Assembly (NCBI GenBank): GCA_002914805.1
Contig: JXTB01000001.1
Location: 3,261,733 to 3,325,732, forward strand
Reading direction: 5' to 3'
Origin: Parasponia andersonii
Taxonomy: Eukaryota > Streptophyta > Magnoliopsida > Rosales > Cannabaceae
DNA length: 64,000 nt
The notes under the pieces are model-generated. The model searched no databases and was not told the origin of the DNA. It saw nothing but the letters and a program-made list of their open reading frames with translations. Of this stretch, positions 10,901 through 23,890 are shown one piece after another (within the stretch, counting starts at the first letter, position 1; the number at the start of each line of letters is the position of its first letter). The position numbers and the translations under genes were made by a program.

Positions 10901-13897
10901 GCCTAATTAGATGTAGAAGTTACCTGATCAATCGCAGATGGATATTTCCCATGGTGAAAAGTAGAGACGAGTATAGCTAAAGCATGAACATGATTCATGC
11001 TGACATTAAACTGATCCTGCAACATCCGGGCTCGCTCGTCACACATATTAGCTAGTGTTTCTTCTCTCCTCAGAATATGTTTTGCATTGAAATGCCAAAA
11101 TAACCAAATTGACATGGTAACCCCAGACAAGACAAAAACTCTGAGAAGCTTTTTCCTCCATTTTCCAGCACCCTTAGGAGGACCATGGCTTTGCTGTTGC
11201 TGTTTGTGTGGCTGCTTCGGATGCCGAATCTGTGGTCTTTCATGAACCAATTTCTGCTGCTGAAACAATGGTTGGTCATGGACTAGCTTCTGCTGCCAAC
11301 CAACCGAATGTTCAGGAACCAGCACTTGTTCTTTCCTTTGTGCTTTCCACCATAATTTTGAAGCTAATTTATAGCTCAAACTAACGCCAACAAGGACCCA
11401 CCAATATCCCTTTAGAAAACCACAGAAAAGTTGACACTGCTCCATTGCACAGTCTGCCAACAATGCTGATGGCAAAACACTCTAAAGAATGCCAACATGA
11501 ACAAAAATAGTTTTAGGTCATATAGAAGGATTTCTATTCACAAAGTATTTAGATCTCTTAATAGGATAACAAATATAGAAACCAGTTATTGAGAGACAAG
11601 CATGCTAGTTTACATGGGTGTAACATATGGCTCAGGAATTATAGATGCTGCAATTATGCAGCTTGTGATAAAGGCAAAATATTGCCACATAAAACCTACA
11701 TTTTGTCATTTAGGCTTCAAGGAACAGAGCATCTGGCACCCAGAAAACAAGAATAATATGCATGTTTATGCATTCTCTTCATACTGTTATGATCCACTTT
11801 TAACTGAGTATACTTGGAGTGATACTTTTCAAGAATAACCCTTCTTTCTCAGGGTCATCTAGCTGTACATATATTTCAGAATCAAGTTCAAAACGAACAT
11901 CAGAACTGGATCTAGTTACCATTTCAGATAAGTTATCGCATTACCAGCAACCACCAGCAAAACAATTTACAACAGTTGGTATGCACCCGTATCACAATCA
12001 GCATACTGATATAAGCATATTTTTCTCTTCTTTCCAATGTGTTGCAAGGGAAGATGGGCATAGTTCACATAATTTGTTCAATAAGCACAAATAAAGACAA
12101 GCTTCAAAATTTGAAACTTCCAAGTATAAAGACGAGCTTCAAAATTTGAAACTTCCAAGTATGATTTCTGAATTCAATTCTAAGCATGAGAATTATACCT
12201 TTCCAGGAATCCGATACATAGCTGAAATCATAAATTGCAACGCACGTGATACATAGTTGTTTTTTGGTAGTGAGAAGTACAGCTTTCTGGGGATGCTCTC
12301 CTCTTGAAGAACTGAGCGTTGATTTGTTGATTTTACATTTTCTAAAGCCCATTTATGTTGCTTTTGCAACTCAAACTCTTCTGAGCATGATATCTTCATG
12401 GAACAGACAATGCCATCACTTGACATCCTCTCAGTTATTGATTCTTTGGTACACTCCAGTGATGCTATCTGCAAGGAACGTAGACTAATAAGAGAAAGGA
12501 AGAGCGTAACATGTAGATCAAAGGTCTAACTTTTGTAAGCATACATTATTTTATCATGATACTATTCTACATAAATATTCTCAGAACATATGCCATGTTT
12601 GAATGAAAAATGACGAGAGAAATGTCACGATATGTCTGTCAAGTGGAATTCAACAACACTGGTCTCATGTCATCCCCATGTCTTATTCCCAAGCATGAGC
12701 TACGTCATATCTTATCTGGTTAAATACAGAAAATTCATTTTTCTAACATCATCTACTTATGGAAAGTTTTATCTGTTCACATATATCGCACTTCTAGCAT
12801 TGATCAAACTACTTATGCTTTCTTTCACTTTCATTTTGCTCTAAACTTCCTTTCTTTTCTCGGTAAAGCTCTAAGGTTCCTTAGTTTGCACTTTGCCATA
12901 TTTAACTATCAGCATTACCATGAAACTGTACAAACCCGATAGTTTCTCATCACATCAGAGATCGAGATCCTTAGCTCAGAGCTATCCTAAGTCCTAACAA
13001 CTTGTTTTCATAGGAAACTAGGTAACACAGTTTATTACACGTAAGTTTAATATACTGGGAACTTCAGCATTACCCGTAGAACTAAAGAATACCAATTCAA
13101 AAAACATTCAACACACCAAGATGGACAGAGATTTGGAACATTTGGCAGAATAACTACCATATCAACAGGAGGGTAGTATCAAACACGTTATACCATTAAT
13201 TGTTGGAAAGCCTATATGATAGGAAAGAAGGACGTTTAAGTATTTCATCCATCTTTTGCTTGTAATACTTCTCACTACACTATTCAAGATGCGTTGATCA
13301 CAACAAAAAATAATTCATGAAATATAGAGAAAATTAAGCACAAAGTAATTTATGTAGAAAGAAAACAATATAGAATGAAAGTACTACTCAGAACCGTATA
13401 AATAATTCAGTTTTGGTTGCAGCATGTGAAACCATTAAAACCAGAGATAAGATGAGTCTAAAGATAGTAAAGCTGGAAGTATGAGAGTCGTGAATGAGCA
13501 CCTGATCCGATTTGGAGAATAAATAAGCTAAAGAATGAAGCTGGTTCTTGCTAACATTGAAATACTTCTGCACGATTGGAGTGTTCTCTTGGCATGAGCC
13601 CAAAATCTTCACTTTCCTCTCTAAAGTCCAGGAATTGAAACTCAAGAAAAACCAAATGCTCCCAATTGCAACAAAACCCAAAAGCCAGAAAAGCAAGAGC
13701 TTTCTTGTCCATTTTTTCACAAAATTAGGTCCCAAGAGAGACTCCTTTGCCTTCTTCACCTTGAAATTAGCTGGTAGTCTACCATTAATGCCAGAAAGCT
13801 TGCAATTAAGAGACATAGTAACCAAAACCCACCTATGTATCTTTACAAAGATTCTTGAAAGCTTAAAGAAGGCTCCTTTTCCAGCACATAAACTCAT
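4938..13897 (-). CDS. AHK2: Cytokinin receptor, CHASE-domain hybrid histidine kinase (AHK2 type)
   Basis: Thirteen coding exons join in frame (about 1288 aa): 13897-13502, 12468-12199, 11481-10924, 10420-10145, 9486-9317, 9172-8960, 8863-8677, 8464-8413, 8333-8104, 7998-7900, 7100-6436, 6059-5562, 5190-4938; all junctions are GT-AG. Membrane segments lie near residues 66-87, 334-354 and 637-660. The CHASE cytokinin-binding domain lies between the last two. Then come the histidine-kinase core with phospho-acceptor His697 in SHEIRTPMNGVLG, an ATPase with NLVGNSIK, DTGVGIP and GGTGIGLSIS, a receiver-like region, and a receiver with ILVVDDN, Asp1197 in FMDLQMP and Lys1269 in SKPFEEE. Family members sense cytokinin at ER or plasma membrane and pass phosphate to His-phosphotransfer proteins. 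The start at 13897 follows an in-frame stop; an alternative Met lies at residue 28. It is longer than Arabidopsis AHK2 (about 1176 aa), mostly in the N-terminal half. All key catalytic residues are intact. Confidence 0.95.
9596..9681. repeat. 43-bp perfect tandem duplication in an AHK2 intron
   Basis: A 43-bp unit starting gaacattatcaaacatgg occurs at 9596-9638 and again at 9639-9681 without visible mismatch. It lies in the intron between coding exons 4 and 5 of the histidine-kinase gene. Perfect identity suggests a recent duplication or an assembly artefact. Confidence 0.9.
12096..12165. repeat. 35-bp tandem duplication in an AHK2 intron
   Basis: Units at 12096-12130 and 12131-12165 share gcttcaaaatttgaaacttc and differ at a few positions only. 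They lie in the intron between coding exons 2 and 3, close to the donor side of exon 2. Confidence 0.85.
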
Positions 13898-14215
13898 CAA
13901 AATCAGACCACCAAGAGAAAACCCAGTAGTGAAAACTCAAAAAGAAACGCAGATTAAACAAAACAAGGCAGAAATCTTGACAAACCCAGCTCATCAAACT
14001 CAGCAAAATCAGTGCTTATTATATTAAAACCAACTTAATCTTTGAAGAGGAAGAAGAAAAAGCTAAATGGGATTTCCTCTGTTTCGTCACTTAACTCAGA
14101 AAGTTTCCTTCTGTGAAGCTGTTTTGAACTCACCAAACTCCACTTTCTTGAAGAAGGCCAAGGCCAAAGGACTCACAATCAAAGCCAAAACAAGAAAAGC
14201 TGATCCAAACCCTTG

Positions 14216-14222
14216 TTATATA
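14216..14222 (-). promoter_or_regulatory. Candidate TATA box for the AHK2-type gene
   Basis: Read on the minus strand the sequence is CCAATATATAAC, about 320 bp upstream of the chosen ATG. The stretch between it and the ATG is CT- and TTC-rich, as in many plant leaders. The TATA call rests on the motif and its position only. Confidence 0.45.
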
Positions 14223-14229
14223 TTGGTAT

Positions 14230-17200
14230 CCTCTTAGTGAATCATTAATGAGACATGAGAAAAATAGGCTCTTTCCTATATCTGGGTACTTCTTATCTGT
14301 CTCTTAAACAACTGTACAATTAAAAGTAGCATCAAAAGGGTAACATTTTCATGGGAAACCAATACCACGAAATTTGTATTAGACCCAGTTTTGTTCTTTG
14401 CTTAGAGGTTCTAGACCCAGTTGGTTTCTCTAGAATTCCAACTGGAATCAATGATCAAAGTGAAGAAAAATAAATAAATAAATAAATAAATAAAGAGGTG
14501 TCTTTTCTTTATTTTTTTTGGTTCAAAAAAAAAACACTCACACACCACCACCAACAACAAAAACGGGCCCTTTGGCTTTCTCTCTCCTCCTCAGTTTGGT
14601 GTCCAGCAGTGGATATGAGGTCGGGTACATCATTATCTCATCATCTAAGTGGGGGAAGGTTTAACCAAAAACAAACAAAACCCAAGTTCAATTTCACCCA
14701 AAACTACCAAATTTATTAAAAACTTTTACAATTTTCTTCCTTTGGGATTTTTTTTTAATACTTTATTTTAACTCCTATAATTGCTCACACTGGCCCCCCT
14801 TCGTCCTTTCCTTTGCCTTTTGTCATGTGTTGAAGGAGACCTCACCTCACCATCCAGCGCTTATTTAAAGAGATATTTATGCATTATTTGTTATTTTCTT
14901 TTTCTCCTGCCTGCAGCTTAGAGAGGGAAACTCATTTTTTTAAGTCTTTTTTATTTCTTATTTCTGTTTTTTGGGGGGTAAAAATGGTTGCCAAAGCAGA
15001 GGCAGAAGCAGCAGTTCAGAGTTCAGTTTGTTTTCTTTTTCTTTATTAGGTGTTTTTTCCTGTGAAAAAATATTGTTAATATTAACTATATTATTATTCA
15101 AATACACGGGAAAAAAATCGGCAATTACTCGGAAACTGACGGTGAAATGGGCACCATGCAGCTGGCTTTAGATTCTTAAAAATGTGATCGACGATTTTAA
15201 CCCAAAAAAAAAAGATTCTTAAAAATGTGCACTGTGTTTGGAAGGTATATTGTTGTTATTATAATGAGGTGATGTGGGTATCAATGAAAATATGTGTCGG
15301 CTATATACCTTACCCACCAACTTAAAATAATACAAAGTTATGAAAATTAAAATAAAAAAAAAAAGATTGATTAATTAAATTAATTTCATCATAAGAATGC
15401 ACAACAAGTAATGGGACTAAACAAAAGCAGCTCCTCCTAGACTAATCCCTTCAATCAAAACCATCATTAGTCTGACCATTATTACTACATAGTTTATTGA
15501 TTCTCTGAGGTTAGAAAAGGTGTTGGCAATAGTGCAATTCAAAATTATTGGGCAGCTCTAAAGTTGAGCAGTAATAGGATGATTCTCTTTTTTACATGTA
15601 AACTTTATTACAAGATCTCACATTTTTATTAATATTATAAAACATAATATAATTTACATGTCAAGCATGAAAGCGAAAAAAAAATTATTAGCTCTTTCAT
15701 ACTATTTATCAAATTGATATCTTTTAGATATTAAGAAATGGCTTTCTTTTGTTTCTTTTTTTTTTTTTAATTCAAGACGCTTGAAGTCTAGACGATCTTT
15801 TTCCCCTTGGTACTTTTATAATAATAATCCCACGTTTTTTATTTATTTTTTCTTAAAAAAAAAAAAAGAGAAAGAGAGAGAGAGAAAAGAAGTTAGATAT
15901 TTATAGTTCAATGAATGTTCAAGCTAAAAATAAATGTTTTTCCATTAGGTATTTGATCACATTAATTGCACTATGCCAACTAGATCCATACAAGTCTTAA
16001 TATCAAATACATATTTTATACCTTATTGTTTTCAGTTGTATCAATTCTACTATGAAAATGGTTTGTAACTCTCATTCTTAATCCTAATTCCCCGTTGCCC
16101 AGAGATGTCAAGGTTGAAAGCTCTTGTAGCTAGATGATGGTTCACCTAATTGCTCCCCACTTAAAGGCTAAAACTTTATTCACAGACTAAATAAATAAAC
16201 TAAATAAATAAACAAATAATGAGAAGAATAATAACTCACTAGCCATTATTTGAGTCAAAGGGAGGTTACAAGTTAGGGATAATTTTATCTGCGATGTTGT
16301 GCTCTGGAGTCTAGAATGTACTCTCTAAGCCACTTGATATATGACCCTAGAAAGCTCTCTATTACATCTGTACCTATAAATAAATAAATATATCCTGATA
16401 AATAAAACAAATGCCTCATTCATTGTAGGGTCCACATCTTAGCAACAAATTTCAGGCTCAATAATTACTATATCCAATTGGAATTAGACCCACCACTATG
16501 TTATACTTCTGATGAAGATTTGTTGTGATGAGCATTCTTCGTAGTAATCATTTTAGCATCTTCATTTTTTTTCCCCTACTTTTTCCCCTTCATAAACCTA
16601 ACTTATATGATTTTTAATGCCTTAAAAAAAAAAAAAAAACAAAACTTAGAAGATATTTACATATACACACCACGGATTGAAACCGGTCTAATACAACTAC
16701 AATTTTAAATATATCTTAATCCAACAGTAACTCAGACTCTAGTGGATGACTTTAAAACTCAGCTCTTGAGAAGGGAAAATAAAAATCTCAAAAAGACCAC
16801 TAAACTCTTTTGTAATATTATAACTTATTTATAGCTGCAGGCTTAGCCGGTTAGCTAGAATTTTCTCTCTTTTTTTTTTAATTGATAATAACTCATATCA
16901 TGTGTTGACCTTTAAGATTTGCACTTTAAGATTGTACTTCCGAATTTAAGATTTGCATTTTAAGATTTGTACTTTCAAATTATCCGCCCCCTTATCAAGG
17001 AATACATCTTTAAAAACAAAAAACAAAAAAAAAAAGGAAACAAAACAATTTATCCCATGCTATTTACATCTAAAACAAAAAATAAAAACAAAAACAAAAC
17101 AAAACAAAACAAAATTACTGCTACATAGTTGGTTAACATTCTCAACCTTCAAACTTAAACCAATAACAATACTTTAAAAAATTCACCTTTCTGTTAAGAA

Positions 17201-18290
17201 AATTTAGAGTTTAGAACTTAAAATGGATTAAAAATGTTTAGACGACTCTGGGCTGATTTGAGATTGCACTTGCTGGATTGCTTTTTTAGCTTCTAAATGC
17301 GGTTGAGAAAAATATGGCCGAAAAATAGTTGTTGATAAATTATGAGCATGTTCTGAAATCTGTTTAGATTTAAGAAGCAATCTGCGAGTTGCTTCTACAA
17401 AACTAATTTTGTGATCAGCATGCAAATTTCATACATTTATTCTCAATAATAAATTGTATTCCAAACTTACGAATAGCATATGTATATATACATATATACA
17501 TATTTTTTAAATGATTTTTAGTTAAGGTTTAAAATCCTGCTAACAAGTGTAAGAATATGTGTATTTAATAAATTCCCCCTTTATAAAAATGATTCATATC
17601 TAATCTATGAAATATATGGTATTGTTTCATACAAATGTTTTAGTTTTTCTTATGTGGAGAAATTATACCGAATCCCGTGGATTTAGAAAAAAGATTCAAA
17701 AATTAGTAAAATTTTCACAACCTCTTTTATTCCTTTGATTTAAAATCTAAGAATTTTTTTAACAGAACAATAGAAATAAAATATAAATTTAATGATCAAA
17801 AGTAAAACCTTAATAAAATTTAACTAAATAATAAAAAAAAAAAGTGATTATAATGTTTCAAAAAAATTGAATGCTACTGGTGTAAATATGTTTAATTCAC
17901 GATTATCACTATAATTTTTAATAGATTATCTGATTCGTGGAAATTTATATCTTTTACGTATAAATTAATTAACAAATTTTTCGTTAAATATAAGATATGA
18001 TTTGAGGATATATTATTTTTACGGACTAATTCAAAAAAAATTAAAATAATTTAAAATATTTAACATAAATTATTCAAAATTTTTTTATATAAAATAGATA
18101 AATTTGTACTCGAATTTTACATAAAAATACAAATTTACATCAATTTAAATTTTGATGTATTTTTTTCAGTTATCCTATTTTTTGATACACTGTATATTTC
18201 ATTTAGTCTTTTTTTTTATTCAATTTAATCTCCAATGAAAAAAAAAATAAAAAAAGCTTAAACATGTGGGGACCGTAAGTAATACAAGGA
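14230..18290. other. AT-rich intergenic, no gene seen
   Basis: No domain was recognised on either strand. The stretch holds a (TAAA)n microsatellite at about 14467-14494, a short AG-rich run near 15868-15890, and many A or T runs. Short open frames occur (for example 17228-17425 minus), but they lack recognisable motifs or splice partners. Confidence 0.6.
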
Positions 18291-18299
18291 TGGAAAGAC

Positions 18300-19050
18300 A
18301 AACATGGCCTCAAGAAATGACCAAGTGAGAGGGAGGCAGTAGGAGTGGAAGTGGAAGTTGAGAACAAAATCGAAATTCTTGGCTTCCCGATTAAAAATAA
18401 AAAGATTAAAGAACTATTTTCCTCGAGAGTGGAGACGAAATATCAGTGGGTCCCATGAGAGGCCCCTTCTGACAAATCACGTTTCCCTTCCTCTCCAACT
18501 CAACTCTCCGCCTCTTTTCCCCTTCCCTCTTTTTTCTCCATTTTTTTAAATAATAAAAAAAGCTGCGAAGGCACTTTAGCACGACACGTCAGCTACGTCA
18601 CTTGGGTCCTACAGACGCTTTTTTTCTCTGTTTCAGTTTCAGTTTCTCCTCCTCTTTTGTAACCGTATTTATGATTTTGGTTACGTACGTGTATAGGTGT
18701 ATATGTGTATATATCTATCAGCCTATGTACGTATGCACGTATGTATTGTATGGATGAAAGCAAGAGAGAGCACCTGGACCAGTGGGCCCCACACCCGACA
18801 GAGAAACAAAGTTCCGCTGCACGACAACGGACCTTGTAACCGTCTGCACATGTTAGTTATGTTGAGGTGTCGCAGTTGCTAAATTACGGTAGGGAGGGTT
18901 GTTTCGGTAATTCCGTTTTTGTGTTGGTGTGAAATTACCAGGTTGTCCTACTCCAGGACATGAGACATACAAATGTGTGTGTGTGGAAGATGGTATTTAT
19001 TGACTCCGGGCCATATTTCTGTTGGATGTCTCTTTGAGCGAAGCTAAAAC
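18300..19050. promoter_or_regulatory. Promoter-like patch without a visible gene
   Basis: Base composition becomes less AT-rich than the flanks. ACGT-core motifs cluster here, including CACGTCAGCTACGTCA at 18585-18600 and several tacgt/acgtatg words at 18680-18745, together with gtgggtccc and tgggccccac words and a CT-rich stretch. ACGT cores are typical bZIP binding sites. No gene follows on either strand before the copia remnant. It may be the promoter of a gene that was lost or displaced, or a non-coding transcript start. This is inference from motifs only. Confidence 0.3.
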
Positions 19051-19489
19051 CGATCTCGCCCGCTTCATATAAAAATTACTACGAGACGATAACATGCACG
19101 TAACTTTGCATAGAAATTATATAATTATATATAAAATAGTTGGGTATTATTTCTATGTACCCGCTATTTTAATAACATGCCACACATGCCACTTCCTGGT
19201 GGCGCAGCGCCAAGTCACTCGAGTTTTTGGTGCTACAGCTCTAAGTTGGGGCTGCAATATCCAGTTCTATCTTTTTTTTTTTTTTTTTGGGTCCGTCTTT
19301 GTTCGTTAATGATCGAAATTGCTTTAGTTTAACCTCAATTTTACTTTAAAAATTAGAATTCTTCTCTCAATAACTTTTCACCTCACCTGAAATATACATT
19401 AAAAACATCCAATCAAGTAAATAGAGCTCAAAGACGAGTGATTCTTAAACTCGAAGGTATAATAAAGATAAGTTTAAAATACACTTATC

Positions 19490-22400
19490 ACTTGGGTACC
19501 AAAAGAATCTAGAACTAATACTCAATGATTCAAATTAGTACGGGTACCAAAAATCAAAATTTAATTGTTATTTGTAGATACGAAAGAATAAGAATTTTTG
19601 GTTTTTTAATAGTGGTTGCTCCAAATACATGACCGAGGACTACTCTTTGCTTTCATTATTCACAGAAAGAAGTGGAGGACATATTATATTTGGAGACAAT
19701 GTCAAAGGCAAAATCTTAGTTATAAGTAATATTGGTACTACTTCCTCACCCACTATAGAAAATATTTTGCTTGTTGATAATCTTAAATACAACTTGCTTA
19801 ATATATGTCAACTTTGTGATAAAGGTTATCGAGTTATATTTAGCCTTCCAAATGCTTAATCGATGATATTTGTTCAAAAGAAATTATTTTTGAAAGAGAA
19901 AGAAAAGATAATGTGTATACTATTGATATTGAAAAATATTTCAATCAAGATAAATGTTTTTCGGTTTAAAAAGATGATTCTTGACTTTGACTTAGAAGAC
20001 TTAGACATGCTAACATGAATACTATTTCTAAGCTTTCAAAGAAAAATCTTGCAAGTGGTCTACCTCGTTTACTTTTTGAAAAAGATAAGGTTTGTGATGT
20101 TTGTCAATTTGGAAAACAAGTAAAAAAATCTTTTTAAATCTAAAAACACCATTACTACTTCTAAACCTTTGCAACTACTTTATATAGATTTATTTAGACC
20201 GTCAAGAGTAACTAGTCTTGGTAGAAAATACTATGTTTTGTGATAGTTGATGATTTTTCAAGATTAACTTGATTCTAATTATTGCTCATAAAAATGATGT
20301 TTTAAATATCCTCACTATTTTTTGTGTAAAGGTACAAAATAAAAATGGTCATACTATCACATCTATTAGAAGTGATCATAGTGGTGGATTTAAAAATGAT
20401 GAAATAGAAACTTTTTGTTATAAAATAGTTTTGACCATAATTTTTCAGCACCTAGAACTCCATAACAAAATGGAATAGTTGAAAGAAATAATAGAACCCT
20501 ACAAGAAATGGCAATAAGCATGCTAAATAAAAACGGTTTGCCAAAATATTTTTGAGCTAAAGCAGTAAGTACCGCTTGTCATATTGTGAATAGAGTTATG
20601 ATAAAACCAATCTTGAACAAGATACTTTATGAGCTCTAGAAAGGTAAAAAACCCAATATTGATTATTTTAAAGTTTTTGGTTACAAATATTTTATTTTAA
20701 ATACTAAAGATAATTTGATTCAAAATCCGATATTGGTATTTTTCTTGGATATTCTATTACTAGTAAAACTTATAGAGTTTTCAATGAAAGAATATTAATA
20801 GTAGAAGAATCTACGCATATTATTTTTTATGGGTCTAACACTCTCCTTGAAGAGAGAAAAATAGATGATGATATTCTAGGTATGGAACCAATCTTAAATG
20901 AGCTAAGTGTCAATGAAAAAATAAATAGAGAGAAGGACATCCAACTACAACAAGATCTTAAGAAAGAAAAAGGAAAGCGACAATGGTAAGCATTCTCTCT
21001 CTTCCTCAAGATTTGAATTCAATTATGCTCATCCTAAAGATCAAATTCTAGGTGACTCCTTAGAAAGAGTTAAGACTAGAGCATCACTTAGAAATATTTG
21101 CAATAATATGGCTTTTATTTCTCAAATTGAACCAAAAAATTTTAAAGATGCCGAAAAAGATGAATCATAGGTTTCAGCTATGCAAGAAGAATTAGATTAA
21201 TTTAAAAGAAGTAATGTATGAGAATTAGTTCCAAAACCTAAGGACCAATTAGTTATTGGAACTAAATGGGTCTTTAGAAATAAAGTATATGAGCATAGGA
21301 TGATTGTAAGAAACAAAGCTAGATTAGTAGTTCAAGATTTCAATCAAGAAGAACGTATCAATTATGAAGAAACCTTTATACCTATAGCAAGATTAGAATC
21401 TATAATGATGCTCTTAGCATTCACATGTCATAAAGATTTTATCTTATACTAAATAGATATTAAGAGTGCATTTCTAAATGGATATATTTTGAAAGAAACA
21501 TATGTAGCTCAACCCCTCAGTTTTTAAAATCATAAGTATCTAGATCATGTTTTTAAATTAAAAAAGACTCTTTATAGTTTAAAGCAAGTTCCTAGAGCTT
21601 GGTATGATAGATTTGGTAAATTCTTGATTTTAAATAGTTTTATTATGAGAAAAATGGATACTACTCTTTTTATTAAAAAAAAAAAAGATAAGAGATGATT
21701 ATAGTCCAAATTTATATTGACGATATTATATTTGATGCTACTAATATTTCTCTTTGTGACGAATTTTATAATTCTATGTATAATGAGTTTAAAATGAGCA
21801 TGATGAGAAAACTAAATCTCTTCCTTGGCCTCCATATCAAATAAAGCAAAGAAGATATTTTCATCAATCAACTCAAATACATCAAAGATATATTAAAGAA
21901 ATTCGATATAGAGAAGTCAAAGTCAATGAGAACACCAATGAGTTCTTCAATCAAGCTTGACAAAGAAGAAAGTAATAAAGTAGTAGATATCACTAAATAT
22001 CACGGTATAACTTCTTTATTTAATGGCTAGTAGACTGGATATAATGTTTAGTATTTGTCTATGTGCTAGATTTCAATTAATCCTAAGGAATCACATCTTA
22101 GTACAGTAAAACATACTCTAAAATATTTATATGGTATTGTGAATCTAGGATTTTGGTATCCGAAAGACACACTTTGACATTACTAGTTTTTCAAATGTGG
22201 ACTTTGTCGGTTGCCAAATCGACTACAAGAGTATAAGTGGCACTTGTCACTTTCTTAGTTATTCACTTGTGTCTTGATTTAACAATAAATAATGTTGTTG
22301 CTCTTTCTACCATTGAAGCCGAATACATTTCTTTTGGGAGTTATTGTGCTCAAATTCTATGAATGAAACAAATACTAATGGAATTTGGAATGAATTATAA

Positions 22401-22655
22401 TTATGTGCCTATTATTAAATGTGATAATACTAGTGCTATCAATTTGTCTAAAAATCCAATTTTCTATTCATGTGCTAAGCATATTAATATTAGACATCAT
22501 TTTCTTTGTGATCATATGTAAAAGGTGATATTATACTTGAATTTATTTGTACAAAAAAATAATTAGTTGATATTTTCACTAAATCTCTAAGCAAGGACCG
22601 TTTTTGCATGATTCGTAGAGAACTTAGTATGATTGATCATAATGAACTTCATTGA
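19490..22655 (+). pseudogene. Decayed Ty1/copia (Sirevirus-like) gag end and pol
   Basis: Pieces appear in the copia order on the plus strand, broken by stops and frameshifts. They are WVPK-type gag C-terminal words near 19490-19550; protease with SGCSKYMT at 19607-19633, where the residue before SGC is Asn rather than the catalytic Asp; integrase with RSDHSGGF and later NNRTLQEMA; reverse transcriptase with WVFRNKVYEH, DIKSAFLNGY and YIDDI near 21720; and RNase H with an end reading VDIFTKSLSKDRF and RRELSMIDH. The WVPK words and the RNase H end resemble SIRE-type elements. No upstream gag body or flanking LTR pair is visible, so the copy is truncated at the left and cannot encode an active polyprotein. 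Confidence 0.85.
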
Positions 22656-23024
22656 ATTTTCCTTGTTTGAATGTTGTTTACTTTTCATGTTCATTAATTA
22701 GGTGATTTTTCAATATTTTAGTCATTGGTTTAAACTTTTTTTCTCATTTTTCCAAACATTTTTTTTGAAAAACTACTGAAATAGGATTTTCGGTAGACTG
22801 AAAAATTTTTCAATGAATCGAAAAACTACCCCATAATCGGTAGATTCCCTGCCGGTTTCGGCAGACTGAAAACATATTTTTGGTCTGCTGAAAACTCGCA
22901 ATCTAACGAGTATTTAAGGCTTTTTTTTGGTTTTTCACTCATTCTCTCTCATCTTTTCATCGAAAACATCCTCTTTCTTACCCTAAAACTCTCTTTTCTC
23001 ATTTTCTTCTAATTTTCTCTCAAG

Positions 23025-23890
23025 ATGACTCAATTTTCTTCCAACCAAAGTGATTTTTATCGCTTTTTCTCTCTTACTCACTATTTTTCCTACACTTTTG
23101 GCACAAAATCAGATTTTTCATCTTCTTATAATCTTAGAATCTGAAATTGAGGTTGAAATTCTTTTAAGTATTTGTTTGATCATCATAATTCTCACCAATG
23201 ACTCTTAGAAGGGAAAACTCAAGGCGTATAGGCAAGAAAATTCGAGCAGAGGAATTTGAATAACGAACCAAAGCAAGGTTTGATATTCCTCTCTTAGACT
23301 CCTTTGCTCTTATATCTAGATATAAAGAGATTTTCTCTAAGAAAAATATTGTTTAGGGTAGAACCTTTAATTTTAGAGACTTAGCTTGTGTCAATTCCCA
23401 TTATATATGAAAAATATGGGTTGATCTGAATTTTGCTCTATTAGAGAGACAGGGTATCCTAGATTGGTTATGGGATTCTATGTTTGTGCCAATATCTCTA
23501 GAGGATAACATGCTATATATGGTTCTCTTAAAGGGATCGATTCTGAGGTCATTGAACAATTCCTAGCTTATCTTTTTCACTTGCCTTTGGGTGGCTATAA
23601 ATTTCTCATAACAAACTCTTGGCCTATGCTTGATGATTTTTATCCTCAAGAAGCCCTACTTTGAGTTTGTTCTCCTGATAGTTGAAGCCTAAGCTTCGAG
23701 TCATTAATATTATCCTAACGGCTAGGATTGAATTTCAATTTGTGTCATAAAATATGATTCCTCTAGGTGGCCATAATGGTGCACCTATCTTTTGTGACCT
23801 TGGTTTCATTGACTCTATTCTTGTTAAGAAAAGGTTAAAACTTACTGTTGATGGAGGTTTTGTCAACAATAAATTTAGAAAAAATTATGA
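23025..23890 (+). pseudogene. Decayed extra ORF downstream of copia pol (env-like position)
   Basis: An ATG at 23025 opens MTQFSSNQSDFYRFF but soon hits stops. Further coding-like peptide is visible in pieces, such as FDIPLLDSFALISRYKEIF near 23280, RTFNFRDLACVNS, KIWVDLNFALLERQGILDW and LPLGGYKFLITNSWP. Sireviruses often carry an additional envelope-like ORF after pol, and the position fits, but I did not recognise a diagnostic domain. It ends at the probable gypsy LTR beginning at 23900, which suggests the gypsy element inserted into this ORF. Confidence 0.5.

Noticed and set aside
13898..13900. A start one codon earlier in the AHK2-type gene
   Set aside because: The codon at 13900 is TTG; the first true ATG in the frame is at 13897, and an in-frame stop lies farther upstream.
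17228..17425. A 65-codon minus-strand ORF
   Set aside because: No known domain, a TA-rich setting and no neighbouring exon; probably chance.
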